Positions 8,142 through 18,556 of a DNA stretch of 44,528 bases are shown here, in pieces (positions within the stretch are counted from its first letter, which is position 1; each line of letters opens with the position of its first letter). The position numbers and the translations under genes are program-made. Origin of the DNA: Bradyrhizobium sp. (lineage in GTDB: Bacteria > Pseudomonadota > Alphaproteobacteria > Rhizobiales > Xanthobacteraceae). Under the pieces are notes generated by a model. It saw only the letters and a list, made by a program, of their open reading frames with translations. It was not told the origin of the DNA and ran no database searches. The stretch lies in NCBI RefSeq assembly GCF_016213215.1, contig NZ_JACRAW010000058.1:1-44528 (forward strand). Reading direction: 5' to 3'.

Positions 8142-9845
8142 ATGACCGTCATCGGCTGGTTCCAAATCATTCTCTATTGCGCCATCATCGTCGCGCTGAC
8201 CAAGCCGCTCGGCTGGTACATGACGCGCGTCTTCAACGGCGAGCGCACGGTCCTGTCTCCCGTGCTGCGCCCGATCGAGGCAGCGCTGTACTGGATTTCC
8301 GGCGTCGACGAGAGGCGCGAGCAGCACTGGCTGACCTATACGATCGCGATGCTGCTGTTCCATGTCGGCGGCTTCGTCATCATCTATGGCTTGATGCGGC
8401 TGCAGGCGTTGCTGCCCTTCAACCCGGCCGGCATGTCTGCGGTGGCGGAGGACCTCTCCTTCAACACCGCGATCTCCTTCATCACCAACACCAACTGGCA
8501 GAACTACGGCGGCGAGAGCACGCTGTCCTATCTGACGCAGATGGTCGGCCTCACGCACCAGAACTTCCTGTCGGCGGCGACGGGCATCGTGCTGGCGGTG
8601 GCGCTGATCCGCGGCTTCGCGCGTGCTTCGATGCGCACCATCGGCAATTTCTGGGTCGACGTCACCCGCTGCACGCTCTACATCCTGCTGCCGATCTGCG
8701 TCGTCTATGCGCTGTTCCTCGTCTGGCAGGGCATGCCGCAGACGCTCGGCGACTATGTCGAGGCCACCACGCTCGAAGGCGCCAGGCAGACCATCGCGGT
8801 CGGCCCGGTGGCCTCGCAGGTCGCGATCAAGATGTTAGGGACCAATGGCGGCGGCTCCTTCAACGCCAACGCCGCGCATCCCTTCGAGAACCCAACGGCA
8901 CTGTCGAATTTCGTGCAGATGCTCTCGATCTTCGTGCTGGGTGCTGCGCTGACCAACGTGTTCGGCCGCATGGTCGGCAACCAGCGCCAGGGCTGGGCAG
9001 TTCTCGCCGTGATGGGCGTCCTGTTCATCGCCGGCGTCACCGTCGCCTATTGGGCGGAAGCCAACGGCACGTCTACTCTGACGTCGCTCGGGCTCACGGG
9101 CGGCAACATGGAAGGCAAGGAAGTCCGCTTTGGCATCGTCGCTTCCTCGCTGTTTGCCGTGATCACCACGGCGGCCTCCTGCGGCGCCGTCAATGCCATG
9201 CATGACAGCTTCACCGCGCTCGGCGGCATGATCCCGCTGATCAACATTCAGCTCGGGGAGATCATCGTCGGCGGCGTCGGCGCCGGAATGTTCGGCATGC
9301 TGCTGTTCGTGATCCTCGCCATCTTCGTCGCGGGGCTGATGGTCGGCCGCACGCCGGAATACGTCGGCAAGAAGATCGAGGCGCGCGAGGTCAAGATGGC
9401 GATGCTCGCCATCCTGGTCCTGCCTCTGATGATCCTGGGCTGGACCGCGGTCGCCGTCGTGCTGCCGCCAGCGGTGGCCTCGATGGCCAATGCCGGCCCG
9501 CATGGCTTCTCGGAAGTGCTGTATGCGTATTCCTCGCAGGCCGGTAATAACGGCTCGGCCTTCGCAGGTCTCACCGGCAACATTCCCTTCTACAACGTCA
9601 CTGGCGGCCTCGCGATGTTCGTCGGCCGCTTCCTCATGATCATTCCGGCGATGGCGATCGCGGGATCGCTGGCGGAGAAGAAGTCCATTCCGCCGTCGAT
9701 GGGCACCTTCCCGACCACCGGCGGCCTTTTCGTCGGCCTCGTCGTCGGCGTGATCCTGATCATCGGCGGCCTGACATTCTTCCCGGCGCTCGCACTCGGC
9801 CCCATCGTCGAGCATCTCGCGATGAACGCCGGCGACCTGTTCTGA
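8142..9845 (+). CDS. kdpA: K+-transporting ATPase subunit A
   Basis: The 567-residue potassium-binding, channel-like subunit of the KdpFABC pump in the inner membrane. The four selectivity-filter loops can be read: [47 protein letters not shown] and [13 protein letters not shown]. About ten hydrophobic helices are seen and the length is normal for KdpA. AAGGA at 8130-8134 is seven bases before the ATG. kdpB follows after a short gap, as in the canonical operon. Confidence 0.98.
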   Translation: MTVIGWFQIILYCAIIVALTKPLGWYMTRVFNGERTVLSPVLRPIEAALYWISGVDERREQHWLTYTIAMLLFHVGGFVIIYGLMRLQALLPFNPAGMSAVAEDLSFNTAISFITNTNWQNYGGESTLSYLTQMVGLTHQNFLSAATGIVLAVALIRGFARASMRTIGNFWVDVTRCTLYILLPICVVYALFLVWQGMPQTLGDYVEATTLEGARQTIAVGPVASQVAIKMLGTNGGGSFNANAAHPFENPTALSNFVQMLSIFVLGAALTNVFGRMVGNQRQGWAVLAVMGVLFIAGVTVAYWAEANGTSTLTSLGLTGGNMEGKEVRFGIVASSLFAVITTAASCGAVNAMHDSFTALGGMIPLINIQLGEIIVGGVGAGMFGMLLFVILAIFVAGLMVGRTPEYVGKKIEAREVKMAMLAILVLPLMILGWTAVAVVLPPAVASMANAGPHGFSEVLYAYSSQAGNNGSAFAGLTGNIPFYNVTGGLAMFVGRFLMIIPAMAIAGSLAEKKSIPPSMGTFPTTGGLFVGLVVGVILIIGGLTFFPALALGPIVEHLAMNAGDLF

Positions 9846-9869
9846 TCGGGCCCTTTCGGAGTGACCTCC

Positions 9870-11987
9870 ATGGAAATCGTCCATAAAGTCAACAAACGCA
9901 TGCCGATGTCCGCGATGCTCGACCCCAAGATCGTGATGCCTGCGATCCGCGCGTCCTTCGTCAAGCTCGATCCGCGCCTCATGATCAAGAACCCGGTCAT
10001 GTTCGTGGTCGAGATCGTGGCCGCGCTGACCACGGTGATCTTCCTGCGCGATCTCGTGACCGGCGGCGCCGGCCTTTTCTTCACCTTCCAGATCATCGTG
10101 TGGCTGTGGTTCACGGTGCTGTTCGCCAATTTCGCGGAAGCGGTAGCCGAAGGGCGGGGCAAGGCCCAGGCGGAGTCGCTGCGCAAGACGCGTACGGAAA
10201 GCCAGGCCAAGCTGCTCACCGGCTCCGGCCGCCAGTACAGGCTGGTGCCGGGCACCAGCCTCAAGGTTGGCGACGTGGTGCTCGTCGAGGCCGGCGACCT
10301 CATTCCGTCCGACGGCGAAGTGATCGAGGGCGTTGCCTCGGTCAACGAGGCGGCGATCACGGGCGAGTCCGCGCCGGTGATCCGCGAGTCCGGCGGCGAC
10401 CGCTCGGCGGTCACCGGCGGAACGCAGGTGCTGTCCGACTGGATCCGCGTCCGCATCACCGCAGAGCAGGGCTCGACTTTCATCGATCGCATGATCAGGC
10501 TGGTCGAGGGCGCCGAGCGGCAGAAGACCCCGAACGAGATCGCGCTCAACATCCTGCTCGCCGGCCTCACCATCATCTTCGTGTTCGCCACTGTGACGAT
10601 CCCGAGTTACGCGGCCTATGCCGGCGGCTCGATCTCGGTGATCGTGCTGGTCGCGCTGTTCGTGACGCTGATCCCGACCACCATCGGCGCGCTGCTCTCG
10701 GCGATCGGTATCGCCGGCATGGACCGCCTGGTGCGTTTCAACGTGCTCGCCATGTCCGGCCGCGCGGTCGAGGCCGCGGGCGACGTTGACACGCTGCTCT
10801 TGGACAAGACTGGCACCATCACGCTGGGCAACCGGCAGGCGACCGCATTCCGCCCGGTCCGGGGAGTGAACGAACAGGAACTCGCCGACGCCGCGCAGCT
10901 GGCGTCTCTTGCCGACGAGACCCCGGAAGGCCGCTCCATCGTCGTGCTGGCCAAGGAGAAACATGGCATCCGCGGCCGCGACATGGCGGAGCTGAGTGCC
11001 ACCTTCATTCCATTCACGGCGCAGACCCGCATGAGCGGCGTCGATGCCGGCGGCACCTCGGTGCGCAAGGGCGCGGTCGATGCGATCCTGAACTACATCG
11101 CCGGCGGGCTCCCGCAGACGGTCGCGTCCGGCAATGCCGCGCGGACAATGCCGCCGCTTGGAAACTCGGACGTAGCGCGCGAGATCAACGCCATTGCCGA
11201 CGAGATTGCCAAGGCCGGCGGCACGCCGCTGGCGGTGGCGAAGGATGGCCGGCTGCTCGGCGTCGTGCAGCTCAAGGATATCGTCAAGGGTGGCATCCGC
11301 GAGCGCTTCGCCGAACTGCGCCGCATGGGCATCCGCACCATCATGATCACCGGCGACAACCCCATGACCGCAGCGGCGATCGCGGCCGAAGCCGGCGTCG
11401 ATGATTTCCTGGCGCAGGCCACGCCGGAGGACAAGCTCAAGCTGATCCGCAACGAGCAGGCCAAGGGCAAGCTGGTGGCGATGTGCGGGGACGGCACCAA
11501 TGACGCCCCTGCGCTCGCCCAGGCCGACGTCGGCGTCGCCATGAACACGGGCACGCAGGCGGCGCGCGAGGCCGGCAATATGGTCGACCTCGATTCCAAC
11601 CCGACCAAACTGATCGAGGTGGTCGAAATCGGCAAGCAGCTGTTGATGACCCGCGGCGCGCTGACGACGTTCTCGATTGCGAATGACGTCGCGAAGTATT
11701 TCGCGATCATCCCGGCGATGTTCCTGGCGTTCTACCCGCAGCTCAACGTCCTCAACATCATGCAGCTCGCGAGCCCGCAGAGCGCCATCCTGTCGGCGAT
11801 CATCTTCAACGCGTTGATCATCATCGGGTTGATTCCGCTGGCGCTGAAAGGCGTTGCCTATCGCGCCATCGGTGCCGGCGCACTGCTAAGGCGCAACCTT
11901 TTGATCTATGGCCTGGGGGGCATCATCATTCCCTTCATCGGCATCAAGGCGATCGACACCGTCGTCACCGCCTTGCACTTGGCTTGA
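9870..11987 (+). CDS. kdpB: K+-transporting P-type ATPase subunit B
   Basis: The catalytic, ATP-hydrolysing subunit of the Kdp pump. It shows TGES in [10 protein letters not shown] (actuator domain), the phosphorylation motif [11 protein letters not shown] with Asp312, and the hinge motif [21 protein letters not shown]. The frame opens with GTG at 9861, but the ATG at 9870 has GGAG (9858-9861) at eight bases and gives the usual KdpB start ([10 protein letters not shown]), for 705 residues. A 112-base gap containing a palindromic repeat separates it from kdpC, which is unusual because kdpB and kdpC are normally close together. Confidence 0.98.
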   Translation: MEIVHKVNKRMPMSAMLDPKIVMPAIRASFVKLDPRLMIKNPVMFVVEIVAALTTVIFLRDLVTGGAGLFFTFQIIVWLWFTVLFANFAEAVAEGRGKAQAESLRKTRTESQAKLLTGSGRQYRLVPGTSLKVGDVVLVEAGDLIPSDGEVIEGVASVNEAAITGESAPVIRESGGDRSAVTGGTQVLSDWIRVRITAEQGSTFIDRMIRLVEGAERQKTPNEIALNILLAGLTIIFVFATVTIPSYAAYAGGSISVIVLVALFVTLIPTTIGALLSAIGIAGMDRLVRFNVLAMSGRAVEAAGDVDTLLLDKTGTITLGNRQATAFRPVRGVNEQELADAAQLASLADETPEGRSIVVLAKEKHGIRGRDMAELSATFIPFTAQTRMSGVDAGGTSVRKGAVDAILNYIAGGLPQTVASGNAARTMPPLGNSDVAREINAIADEIAKAGGTPLAVAKDGRLLGVVQLKDIVKGGIRERFAELRRMGIRTIMITGDNPMTAAAIAAEAGVDDFLAQATPEDKLKLIRNEQAKGKLVAMCGDGTNDAPALAQADVGVAMNTGTQAAREAGNMVDLDSNPTKLIEVVEIGKQLLMTRGALTTFSIANDVAKYFAIIPAMFLAFYPQLNVLNIMQLASPQSAILSAIIFNALIIIGLIPLALKGVAYRAIGAGALLRRNLLIYGLGGIIIPFIGIKAIDTVVTALHLA

Positions 11988-11990
11988 GAA

Positions 11991-12077
11991 CGTCATTGCG
12001 AGGAGCGAAGCGACGAAGCAATCCAGTTCTTCTTTGCGGCTCCATGTCTGAAATGCTTCGCTTCGCTCGAAATGACG
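11991..12077. repeat. Palindromic repeat, family A, copy 2, inside the kdp operon
   Basis: The element starts CGTCATTGCGAGGAGCGAAG and ends CTTCGCTCGAAATGACG, with inverted arms including GAAGCA/TGCTTC. The left arm is a near-exact match to the reverse complement of the right arm of the copy at 2390-2425. It fills almost all of the kdpB-kdpC gap, four bases after the kdpB stop and ten bases before the kdpC ribosome binding site. It may act as an mRNA stability or attenuation element. Confidence 0.88.
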
Positions 12078-12099
12078 GGACAGATTAGGAGACACCATC

Positions 12100-12702
12100 A
12101 TGCTCAGAGAAATTCGTCCCGCCATCGTGCTGCTGCTGGCGCTCACCGTCATCACTGGCCTGATCTATCCCTTGGCGATGACCGGGATTGCCGGCGTGAT
12201 CTTTCCGAAGCAGGCACAGGGCAGCTTGATCGAGAGGGACGGCAAGGTCATCGGCTCCGCCCTGATCGGGCAGGAGTTCAAGGACGACAAATATTTCCAT
12301 GGCCGGCCGTCGGCGACGACCGGGCCGGACCCGGCTGAGTCCGCCAAGACGGTATCCGCGCCCTACAACGCCGCGAACTCGATGGGCTCCAATCTCGGCC
12401 CGACCAGCACGGCGCTCAACGACCGCGTGAAGGAGGATGTGCAAAAGCTGAAAGCGGAAAATCCGTCCAGCCCCGTGCCGGTCGATCTCGTTACCACTTC
12501 CGCCAGCGGGCTCGATCCCGACATCTCGCCGGAAGCGGCGCTCTTCCAGATGCCGCGGGTGGCAAAGGCCCGGAATCTGCCCGAACAACAGGTCCGGGAC
12601 CTCGTCACCAGGAACATCCAAGCCCGCTTCCTAGGTCTGCTCGGCGAGCCGCGGGTCAACGTCTTGGCGCTCAACCTTGCGCTCGACGCAGCTTCGAGAT
12701 GA
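12100..12702 (+). CDS. kdpC: K+-transporting ATPase subunit C
   Basis: A 200-residue KdpC, the subunit thought to assist ATP binding by KdpB. There is one N-terminal membrane helix (about residues 8-30, [20 protein letters not shown]) and a periplasmic domain with the family motifs [24 protein letters not shown] and [18 protein letters not shown] at 12087-12091 is eight bases before the ATG. It is separated from kdpB by the palindromic repeat. Normal length, no sign of damage. Confidence 0.97.
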   Translation: MLREIRPAIVLLLALTVITGLIYPLAMTGIAGVIFPKQAQGSLIERDGKVIGSALIGQEFKDDKYFHGRPSATTGPDPAESAKTVSAPYNAANSMGSNLGPTSTALNDRVKEDVQKLKAENPSSPVPVDLVTTSASGLDPDISPEAALFQMPRVAKARNLPEQQVRDLVTRNIQARFLGLLGEPRVNVLALNLALDAASR

Positions 12703-12738
12703 AGGCGAGCTAGGCGAGGCGGGCTAGCGGAGATTATA

Positions 12739-12771
12739 ATGGATCATGGCAAATCAGCTGCGCGACCTTGA
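12739..12771 (+). promoter_or_regulatory. Possible 10-codon leader ORF overlapping the kdpD start
   Basis: The ATG at 12739 has GGAG (12729-12732) at an ideal six bases. It opens a ten-codon frame (MDHGKSAARP) that stops at 12771, out of frame with kdpD and across its ATG at 12746. kdpD itself is 13 bases from the same GGAG. This could tune translation of the sensor kinase, or simply be chance. Confidence 0.25.
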
Positions 12772-15469
12772 AAAGCGTCCCTCGCCGGAGGCCCTCCTGG
12801 AAGCGGCCCGGCGCGAGGAGGGCCACAAGGGCCGGCTGAAGATCTTTGTCGGCGCCGCACCCGGCGTCGGCAAGACCTATGAGATGCTGCAGAGCGCGCA
12901 TGCCAAGAAGAAGACCGGCGTTGACGTCGTGGTCGGCGTTGTCGAGACCCATGGCCGCGCCGAGACCGAGGCGCTGCTCCGCGGGCTCGAAGTCGTCCCG
13001 CGCAAGAAGCTCGAATACCGCGACCAGACCATCGAGGAGATGGACCTCGACGCGCTGATCGCGCGGCGTCCACAGCTTGCTCTCGTGGACGAACTCGCCC
13101 ACACCAATGCGCCGGGCAGCCGCCACCCGAAGCGCTATCTTGACGTCGAGGAGCTGCTCGACCGCGGCATCGACGTCTATACTGCCGTCAACATCCAGCA
13201 CATCGAAAGCCTCAACGACGTGGTCGCGCAGATCACGCATGTACGGGTGCGCGAGACCGTGCCGGATTCAATCTTCGATCGCGCCGACGCCATCGAGCTG
13301 ATCGACCTTACGCCGGACGACCTGATCCAGCGCCTGAAGGAAGGCAAGGTCTATGTGCCCAAGCAGGCCGAGCGGGCGCTGGAGCATTATTTCTCGCCAG
13401 GAAACTTGACTGCGCTGCGCGAGCTCGCACTTAGGCGCACCGCCGAGCGGGTCGACGAGCAATTGCTGACGCACATGCAGGCCAATGCAATCGCGGGCCC
13501 GTGGGCGGCGGGCGAGCGCATCCTGGTTTGCGTGTCCGAAGATCCGCGCGCAACGGGGCTCGTGCGCTACACCAAGCGGCTCGCCGACCGCCTGCACGCG
13601 CCGTGGACCGCGATCAGCATCGAGACGCGGCGCAGCCTGCAATTCTCCGACGAGCAGCGCGATCGGCTGGCCGACACGCTGCGGCTGGCCGAATCCCTCG
13701 GTGCGGAGGCACTGACCATTCCCGGCGTCGGTCGCCGCATCGCCGACGACGTCGTCAGTTTCGCGCAAGCCAACAACGTCACGCAGATCGTCCTCGGCAA
13801 GTCGACGCGCTCGCGCTGGTTCGAATTGACGCGCGGCTCCGTCGTGCATGACCTGGTGCGCCGGGCGGGCAACATCACCGTGCACGTGATTTCCGGCGAC
13901 GAGTTGTCTGGCGGGCCGGCTCCGAAGACCGCGCTGCAGACCGCGGCGCGGCCCGAGCCGTTCGACGTGCGGCTCTATCTCAAGGCGCTTGGGATCGTAA
14001 CGGTCGGTCTCGGCGTCGCCCAACTGATTCAACCTTGGTTCGGCATCGAGAACGTCGATCTCGTGCTCTTGACCGCCGTGGTGGCGGTCGCGGTGCGCTA
14101 TGGTTTGTGGCCGTCGCTGCTGGCCACGGTCGCGGCATCGCTCTGCTACAACTTCTTCTTCATGCCGCCGATCTACACTTTCACCATCGCCGACCCGACC
14201 AATATCGCCGCCTTTGTCTTGTTCATGGTGGTCGCGATGCTGGTTTCGAACGTGGCGGGACGGGTGCGCACCCAGGCCGATACCGCGATCAGCCGCATCC
14301 GCACGACCGAGCAGCTCTATGCCTTCAGCCGCAAGCTGGCGGGCACCGCCACGCTGGATGACGTGCTGTGGGCGACGGCCTACCAGATCGCTTTGATGCT
14401 GAAGGTGCGCGTCGTGCTGCTGCTGCCGGAAGACGGCGTGCTGACTGTGAAGGCCGGCTACCCGCCGGAGGACCAACTCGACGAGGCCGATCTTGCCGCG
14501 GCCAACTGGGCCGGGAACAATGATCGTCCGGCCGGGCGCGGCTCGGATACGCTGCCCGGCGCCAAGCGGCTGTTCCTGCCCATGCGCACCGGCAGAGGCG
14601 CCATCGGCGTGATCGGCATCGACAACGACCGCACCGGGCCGCTATTGACGCCGGACCAGCGGCGCCTGCTCGACGCGCTGGTCGACCAGGGCGCGCTTGC
14701 GATCGAGCGCGTGCTGCTGGTCGAGGACATGGATCGGGTCAGGCGCACGGTGGAGTCGGAACGGCTGCGCTCGGCGCTCTTGACCTCGATCTCGCACGAC
14801 CTCAAGACGCCGCTCGCTTCCGTGTTAGGGGCGGCCTCGACCATGCGTGATCTTTCCGGCGCGCTGTCGGATACCGAGAAGCGCGACCTGCTCGCCACCG
14901 TGATCGAGGAGTCCGAGCGTCTCAACCGCTTCATCGCCAACCTCCTCGACATGACCAGGCTCGAATCGGGCGCGATCGTGCCGAAGACGGCGCTGCACGA
15001 TCTGTCCGAGATCGTCGGCAGCGCGCTGCGGCGGGCCGGAAAGATCCTCATCCGCCACAAGATCTCCCTCGAGCTTGCCGCCGACCTGCCGATGCTCGAG
15101 GTCGATGCCGTGCTGTCCGAGCAGGTGCTGTTCAACCTTCTGGACAACGCTGCGAAATATTCTCCGCCCGACTCCACGATCTCGATCCGCAGCCTGCGCG
15201 ATGGCAATCACGTGGTATTGCAGGTGGCGGACGAGGGCGAGGGCATTCCACCGGCGGAGCTGGAAAGCGTGTTCGACAAGTTCTACCGCGTGCAGAAGGG
15301 CGACCATGTCCGCCCGGGAACCGGCCTTGGGCTGGCGATCTCGCGCGGGTTCGTCGAGGCGATGGGTGGCACGATCATGGCCGCCAACCGCGTCGACCGC
15401 AGTGGCGCGGTGCTGACCATCCGCTTACCGGTGCCAGTGCAAACCAGCGCCTTGGATACCGCCGCATGA
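12746..15469 (+). CDS. kdpD: Osmosensitive K+ channel sensor histidine kinase
   Basis: A 907-residue KdpD, the membrane sensor kinase that responds to potassium limitation and phosphorylates KdpE. The N-terminal KdpD domain has Walker A GAAPGVGKT (about 35-43) and Walker B-like ALVDELAHTNAPG. A USP-like domain follows (about 250-375), then four membrane helices (about 410-505), a GAF-like segment, and the kinase core with H-box SISHDLKTPLAS (His684), N-box LLDNAAKYSP and G-boxes DEGEGIP and GTGLGLAI. Full family length. The start codon is chosen for the family-like N-terminus although its GGAG is 13 bases away. The stop overlaps the kdpE start (ATGA), so the two are translationally coupled. 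Confidence 0.97.
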   Translation: MANQLRDLEKRPSPEALLEAARREEGHKGRLKIFVGAAPGVGKTYEMLQSAHAKKKTGVDVVVGVVETHGRAETEALLRGLEVVPRKKLEYRDQTIEEMDLDALIARRPQLALVDELAHTNAPGSRHPKRYLDVEELLDRGIDVYTAVNIQHIESLNDVVAQITHVRVRETVPDSIFDRADAIELIDLTPDDLIQRLKEGKVYVPKQAERALEHYFSPGNLTALRELALRRTAERVDEQLLTHMQANAIAGPWAAGERILVCVSEDPRATGLVRYTKRLADRLHAPWTAISIETRRSLQFSDEQRDRLADTLRLAESLGAEALTIPGVGRRIADDVVSFAQANNVTQIVLGKSTRSRWFELTRGSVVHDLVRRAGNITVHVISGDELSGGPAPKTALQTAARPEPFDVRLYLKALGIVTVGLGVAQLIQPWFGIENVDLVLLTAVVAVAVRYGLWPSLLATVAASLCYNFFFMPPIYTFTIADPTNIAAFVLFMVVAMLVSNVAGRVRTQADTAISRIRTTEQLYAFSRKLAGTATLDDVLWATAYQIALMLKVRVVLLLPEDGVLTVKAGYPPEDQLDEADLAAANWAGNNDRPAGRGSDTLPGAKRLFLPMRTGRGAIGVIGIDNDRTGPLLTPDQRRLLDALVDQGALAIERVLLVEDMDRVRRTVESERLRSALLTSISHDLKTPLASVLGAASTMRDLSGALSDTEKRDLLATVIEESERLNRFIANLLDMTRLESGAIVPKTALHDLSEIVGSALRRAGKILIRHKISLELAADLPMLEVDAVLSEQVLFNLLDNAAKYSPPDSTISIRSLRDGNHVVLQVADEGEGIPPAELESVFDKFYRVQKGDHVRPGTGLGLAISRGFVEAMGGTIMAANRVDRSGAVLTIRLPVPVQTSALDTAA

Positions 15470-16155
15470 CCGCAACGCCGATCAAGGTTCTGGTCATCGA
15501 CGACGAGCCCCCGATCCGCAAACTGCTGCGGATGGGGCTCACCACGCAGGGCTACGAGATCCTCGAAGCGTCGAACGGCAAACTCGCACTGGAAAAGCTC
15601 GCCGAGGATCCGGCGCTGATCATCCTCGATCTCGGCCTGCCGGACATTCAGGGGCACGAGCTGTTGCGCATGATCCGGGCGCGGAACGAGAGCGTGCCGA
15701 TCGTGGTGCTGTCGAGCCGCGGCGACGAGGTCGGCAAGGTCCAGGCGCTCGACTTGGGGGCCGACGATTACCTGACCAAGCCGTTCGGCATGGACGAACT
15801 GCTGGCGAGGATGCGCGCGGCGCTGCGGCACCAGCTGCAGGTCAAGGGCGAGCGCCCGGTATTTCGCACTGGCGATCTCTCGGTCGACCTGGTGCGTCGC
15901 ATCGTCAAAGTTGGCGAGCGCGAAGTGAAATTGTCACCGAAGGAATATGAGCTCTTGCGCGTGCTGGTACAGCACGCCGGCAAGGTGCTGACCCATCGCT
16001 TCCTATTGAAGGAACTCTGGGACGAATTGACTGATGCGCAATATCTGCGCGTCTACGTGCGCCAGCTCCGCCAGAAGATCGAAACCGATCCCGAACGACC
16101 TCAATTCATCCTGACCGAGACCGGGGTGGGCTACCGTCTGCGCAGCCCAGATTGA
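15466..16155 (+). CDS. kdpE: Response regulator KdpE (OmpR family)
   Basis: A 229-residue response regulator. The receiver domain has acidic residues at VIDDEPP (Asp12, Asp13), the phosphoacceptor Asp55 in IILDLGLPD and the conserved Lys in YLTKPF. The C-terminal half is an OmpR/PhoB winged helix (LSPKEYELLRVL, VYVRQLRQKIE, ILTETGVGYRL). It activates kdpFABC when phosphorylated by KdpD. Start overlaps the kdpD stop by four bases. Confidence 0.97.
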   Translation: MTATPIKVLVIDDEPPIRKLLRMGLTTQGYEILEASNGKLALEKLAEDPALIILDLGLPDIQGHELLRMIRARNESVPIVVLSSRGDEVGKVQALDLGADDYLTKPFGMDELLARMRAALRHQLQVKGERPVFRTGDLSVDLVRRIVKVGEREVKLSPKEYELLRVLVQHAGKVLTHRFLLKELWDELTDAQYLRVYVRQLRQKIETDPERPQFILTETGVGYRLRSPD

Positions 16156-16175
16156 GTGCAGTCTCCCCAGCAGAA

Positions 16176-16209
16176 ATTGGCAGACGAGGTGACTCCACCT
16201 TTGGCCAAT
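16176..16209. terminator. Dyad between convergent kdpE and chrA
   Basis: A nested inverted repeat: ATTGGC (16176-16181) with GCCAAT (16204-16209), enclosing AGGTG (16187-16191) with CACCT (16196-16200). It lies in the short convergent gap and could end transcription from both sides, but no U-run follows, so support is moderate. Confidence 0.4.
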
Positions 16210-16278
16210 CGGTCGATGCCCGATCTGCTGTTCCGGCGCGACATCCCGCACGAAAAGGATAGCCTGCCGCTTCACAGT

Positions 16279-17658
16279 TCAGATCAGGCCGAGGAGTCGC
16301 AACGCGATGCCGGCCGCGCACGAGCCCGCCAGTACCGTGAGCATGCCGAGCTTGAAGCGGAAGATCGCCGTCGCTGCGGCAACTGCCAGGGCGAGCGCGG
16401 CAGCGTCGACACTGGAATAAACGGGCATATCGAACGAGAACGGGAAGGTTCGCACCGGAAACGTCTCGCGGAACAGCGTGTGCAGCGCGAACCAGACCGA
16501 GAGATTGAGGATCACGCCGACAACCGCCGCGGTAATGGCCGTCAGAGCGCCCGCCAGTCCCTTGTTGCCGCGCAGCCGCTCGACATAGGGCGCGCCGAGG
16601 AAGATCCACAGGAAGCACGGCGTGAACGTCACCCAGGTCGCGAGCAGTCCGCCCAGCGTGCCGGCGAGCATCGGCGACAGTCCGCCAGGGTCGCGGTAGG
16701 CAGCCATGAAGCCGACGAACTGCAGGACCATGATCAACGGCCCCGGCGTGGTCTCGGCCATGCCGAGGCCGTCCAGCATCTCGCGCGCGTCGAGCCAATG
16801 ATAATGCTCGACCGCCTGCTGGGCGACATAGGCCAGCACGGCATAGGCACCGCCGAAGGTCACCATCGCCATCTTGCTGAAGAACAGAGCGATCTGGCTG
16901 AAGACGTTGGTGGGACCGAAAGCGACCAGGAGCGCGACGACCGGCACCAGCCAGAGCGTCAGCCACATGGCGCCGACCCGAAACGCGCGCGCCGTATCGG
17001 GACGCACATGGGCCGGTACGGCCTCGCCGAGCATGCTGTCGATCGCCGCGGTGTCGTTGCCGCCGTGGCCGACCGCAGCAAATTCGGGCCGGCCGCTCCT
17101 GGCGCCGAAATAGCCGATGAGAGCCGCGCCGATGATGATCGCCGGGAAGGGCACGTCGAAGAAGAAGATGCCCACGAAGGCGAGGGCGGCGAGCGCAACC
17201 ATGAGGCGGTTGCGCAGCGCACGCTTTCCGACCCGCACCACCGCCTCGACAACGATGGCGAGCACGGCCGCCTTGAGGCCGAAGAACAGTGCTTCGACAA
17301 AGCTGACATTGCCATAGGCAGCGTAGACGTAGCTCAGGCCCATGATGGCGATGACGCCCGGCAGGATGAAAAGCCCGCCGGCCATCAGCCCGCCTGCGGT
17401 CCGGTGCAGGAGCCAGCCGATATAGGTCGCGAGCTGCTGTGCCTCGGGGCCGGGCAGGAGCATGCAGTAGTTCAGCGCATGCAGGAACCGGCCCTCGGAG
17501 ATCCAGTTTTTCTCCTCGACCAGGATACGGTGCATCACGGCAATCTGGCCGGCCGGACCGCCGAAGCTCAAGGTCGCGACCCGCAGCCAGACCCGAAAAG
17601 CCTCGCCGAAGCCGATGCCGTGACCGGCTTCGGTCGTGTCCGTCCTGGTGTCCATCAT
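16279..17658 (-). CDS. chrA: Chromate efflux transporter (two-domain CHR family)
   Basis: A 459-residue inner-membrane protein with two CHR domains. The N-terminal half has LRVATLSFGGPAGQIAVMHR and NYCMLLPGPEAQQLATYIGW. The C-terminal half has MAMVTFGGAYAVLAYVAQQ and AETTPGPLIMVLQFVGF. It exports chromate in known members. The ATG at 17658 overlaps the stop of the upstream rhodanese-ChrB gene (ATGATG with TGA at 17657-17655), a coupled arrangement; a second ATG at 17655 is possible. An alternative longer frame from 17712 would overlap the upstream gene more deeply and lacks family similarity at its start. Confidence 0.93.
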   Translation of the reverse strand: MMDTRTDTTEAGHGIGFGEAFRVWLRVATLSFGGPAGQIAVMHRILVEEKNWISEGRFLHALNYCMLLPGPEAQQLATYIGWLLHRTAGGLMAGGLFILPGVIAIMGLSYVYAAYGNVSFVEALFFGLKAAVLAIVVEAVVRVGKRALRNRLMVALAALAFVGIFFFDVPFPAIIIGAALIGYFGARSGRPEFAAVGHGGNDTAAIDSMLGEAVPAHVRPDTARAFRVGAMWLTLWLVPVVALLVAFGPTNVFSQIALFFSKMAMVTFGGAYAVLAYVAQQAVEHYHWLDAREMLDGLGMAETTPGPLIMVLQFVGFMAAYRDPGGLSPMLAGTLGGLLATWVTFTPCFLWIFLGAPYVERLRGNKGLAGALTAITAAVVGVILNLSVWFALHTLFRETFPVRTFPFSFDMPVYSSVDAAALALAVAAATAIFRFKLGMLTVLAGSCAAGIALRLLGLI

Positions 17659-18473
17659 CCCTTCGCCTTGTTGGTCGGCCAATTGTGAGTCTCGGTCGTG
17701 GCGTCGCGGCACCAGCGATAGAAGGCGTCGTATAGCATCATGCCGGCCTCGAGCTGTTCGAGGTCATCATCATACATGCGCGACAGCCCGAGCGAAGCGG
17801 CGAGCAGGCCCGGTGCTTCCGGCGACAGGTCGAGCTGCGCGGTATCGGCCCCGCGGACCATGGTCGCGAGCCGCAGCAGTGCCGGAGTCGCCAACCCGAA
17901 TTCCTCGACCATAACGTCGAAGGTGCAGAGCGCGCCGCGGTGGCTCCAGAACACGTTTTCGATGTCGAACGGCACGGCGCCAAAGCGCTCGCTGACGCCG
18001 ACGACCTCGGACGGCGCAACGAACAGGAACACCGCATTCGGATCGACGAAGCGGCGGATCAGCCAGGGGCAGGCGATGCGGTCGATCTTGGGCCGTGAGC
18101 GCGTCACCCATACCGTGCGGCCCTGGGCATCCCGCGGCGGCAGCTTCGTGGTGTCGAGCAGCGGCAGCTTCGCGGCTCGCCACGCCTCAAAACCGCCCTC
18201 CAGCGTTTCGGCGTTCACTCCCATGTGCCGCAGCCAGGCCGCGGTACCCTGGGCGAGCTTTTCGCCGCGCAGGCAAACCACGATCGCCGAGCGTGTTGCG
18301 AAATCGCCGCCCCATTCGGGGACGCGTGCGTGGTCGCGCCTCAAGGCGCCAGGGATCAACCGCCGGTCGGCGGCGAAATCCTCATCGGTGCGTACGTCGA
18401 TCAGGGCAGGGGCGTTTGCCGTGCCGATCAACCGTGCCAGCTTGTCGGAAGATATCGTCGTGAAGGAAGACAT
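17655..18473 (-). CDS. Rhodanese-ChrB C-terminal fusion (chromate resistance)
   Basis: A 272-residue protein. Residues 1-110 form a rhodanese domain (ALIDVRTDEDF; active-site loop CLRGEK with Cys67; GGFEAWRAAKLPL). Residues from about 120 match the ChrB C-terminal domain (TVWVTRSRPKIDRIACPWLI, RRFVDPNAVFLFV, WSHRGALCTFDVMVEEF). ChrB-type proteins are found next to chrA and influence chromate resistance or its regulation. Fusion to an active-looking rhodanese suggests thiol or sulfur chemistry on the substrate or sensor. The start ATG at 18473 was chosen over one at 18542 because the rhodanese domain begins there. Its stop overlaps chrA. Confidence 0.85.
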   Translation of the reverse strand: MSSFTTISSDKLARLIGTANAPALIDVRTDEDFAADRRLIPGALRRDHARVPEWGGDFATRSAIVVCLRGEKLAQGTAAWLRHMGVNAETLEGGFEAWRAAKLPLLDTTKLPPRDAQGRTVWVTRSRPKIDRIACPWLIRRFVDPNAVFLFVAPSEVVGVSERFGAVPFDIENVFWSHRGALCTFDVMVEEFGLATPALLRLATMVRGADTAQLDLSPEAPGLLAASLGLSRMYDDDLEQLEAGMMLYDAFYRWCRDATTETHNWPTNKAKG

Positions 18474-18556
18474 GATGCGCCCTCGTGCAAAGAAACGGGA
18501 CGCGATACTTGGGCATGTCGCCTCGTGGGGAGATCGCTCCAATCCCCATGAACTGT

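Noticed and set aside
8835..10964. A 709-codon frame on the minus strand opposite kdpA and kdpB
   Set aside because: It is a shadow of the GC-rich coding strand: rich in His, Arg, Glu and Asp, no domain, no ribosome binding site, and opposite two certain genes.
16156..17688. A 510-codon plus-strand frame opposite chrA
   Set aside because: Composition is repetitive acidic/His/Arg with no family; chrA on the other strand is certain.
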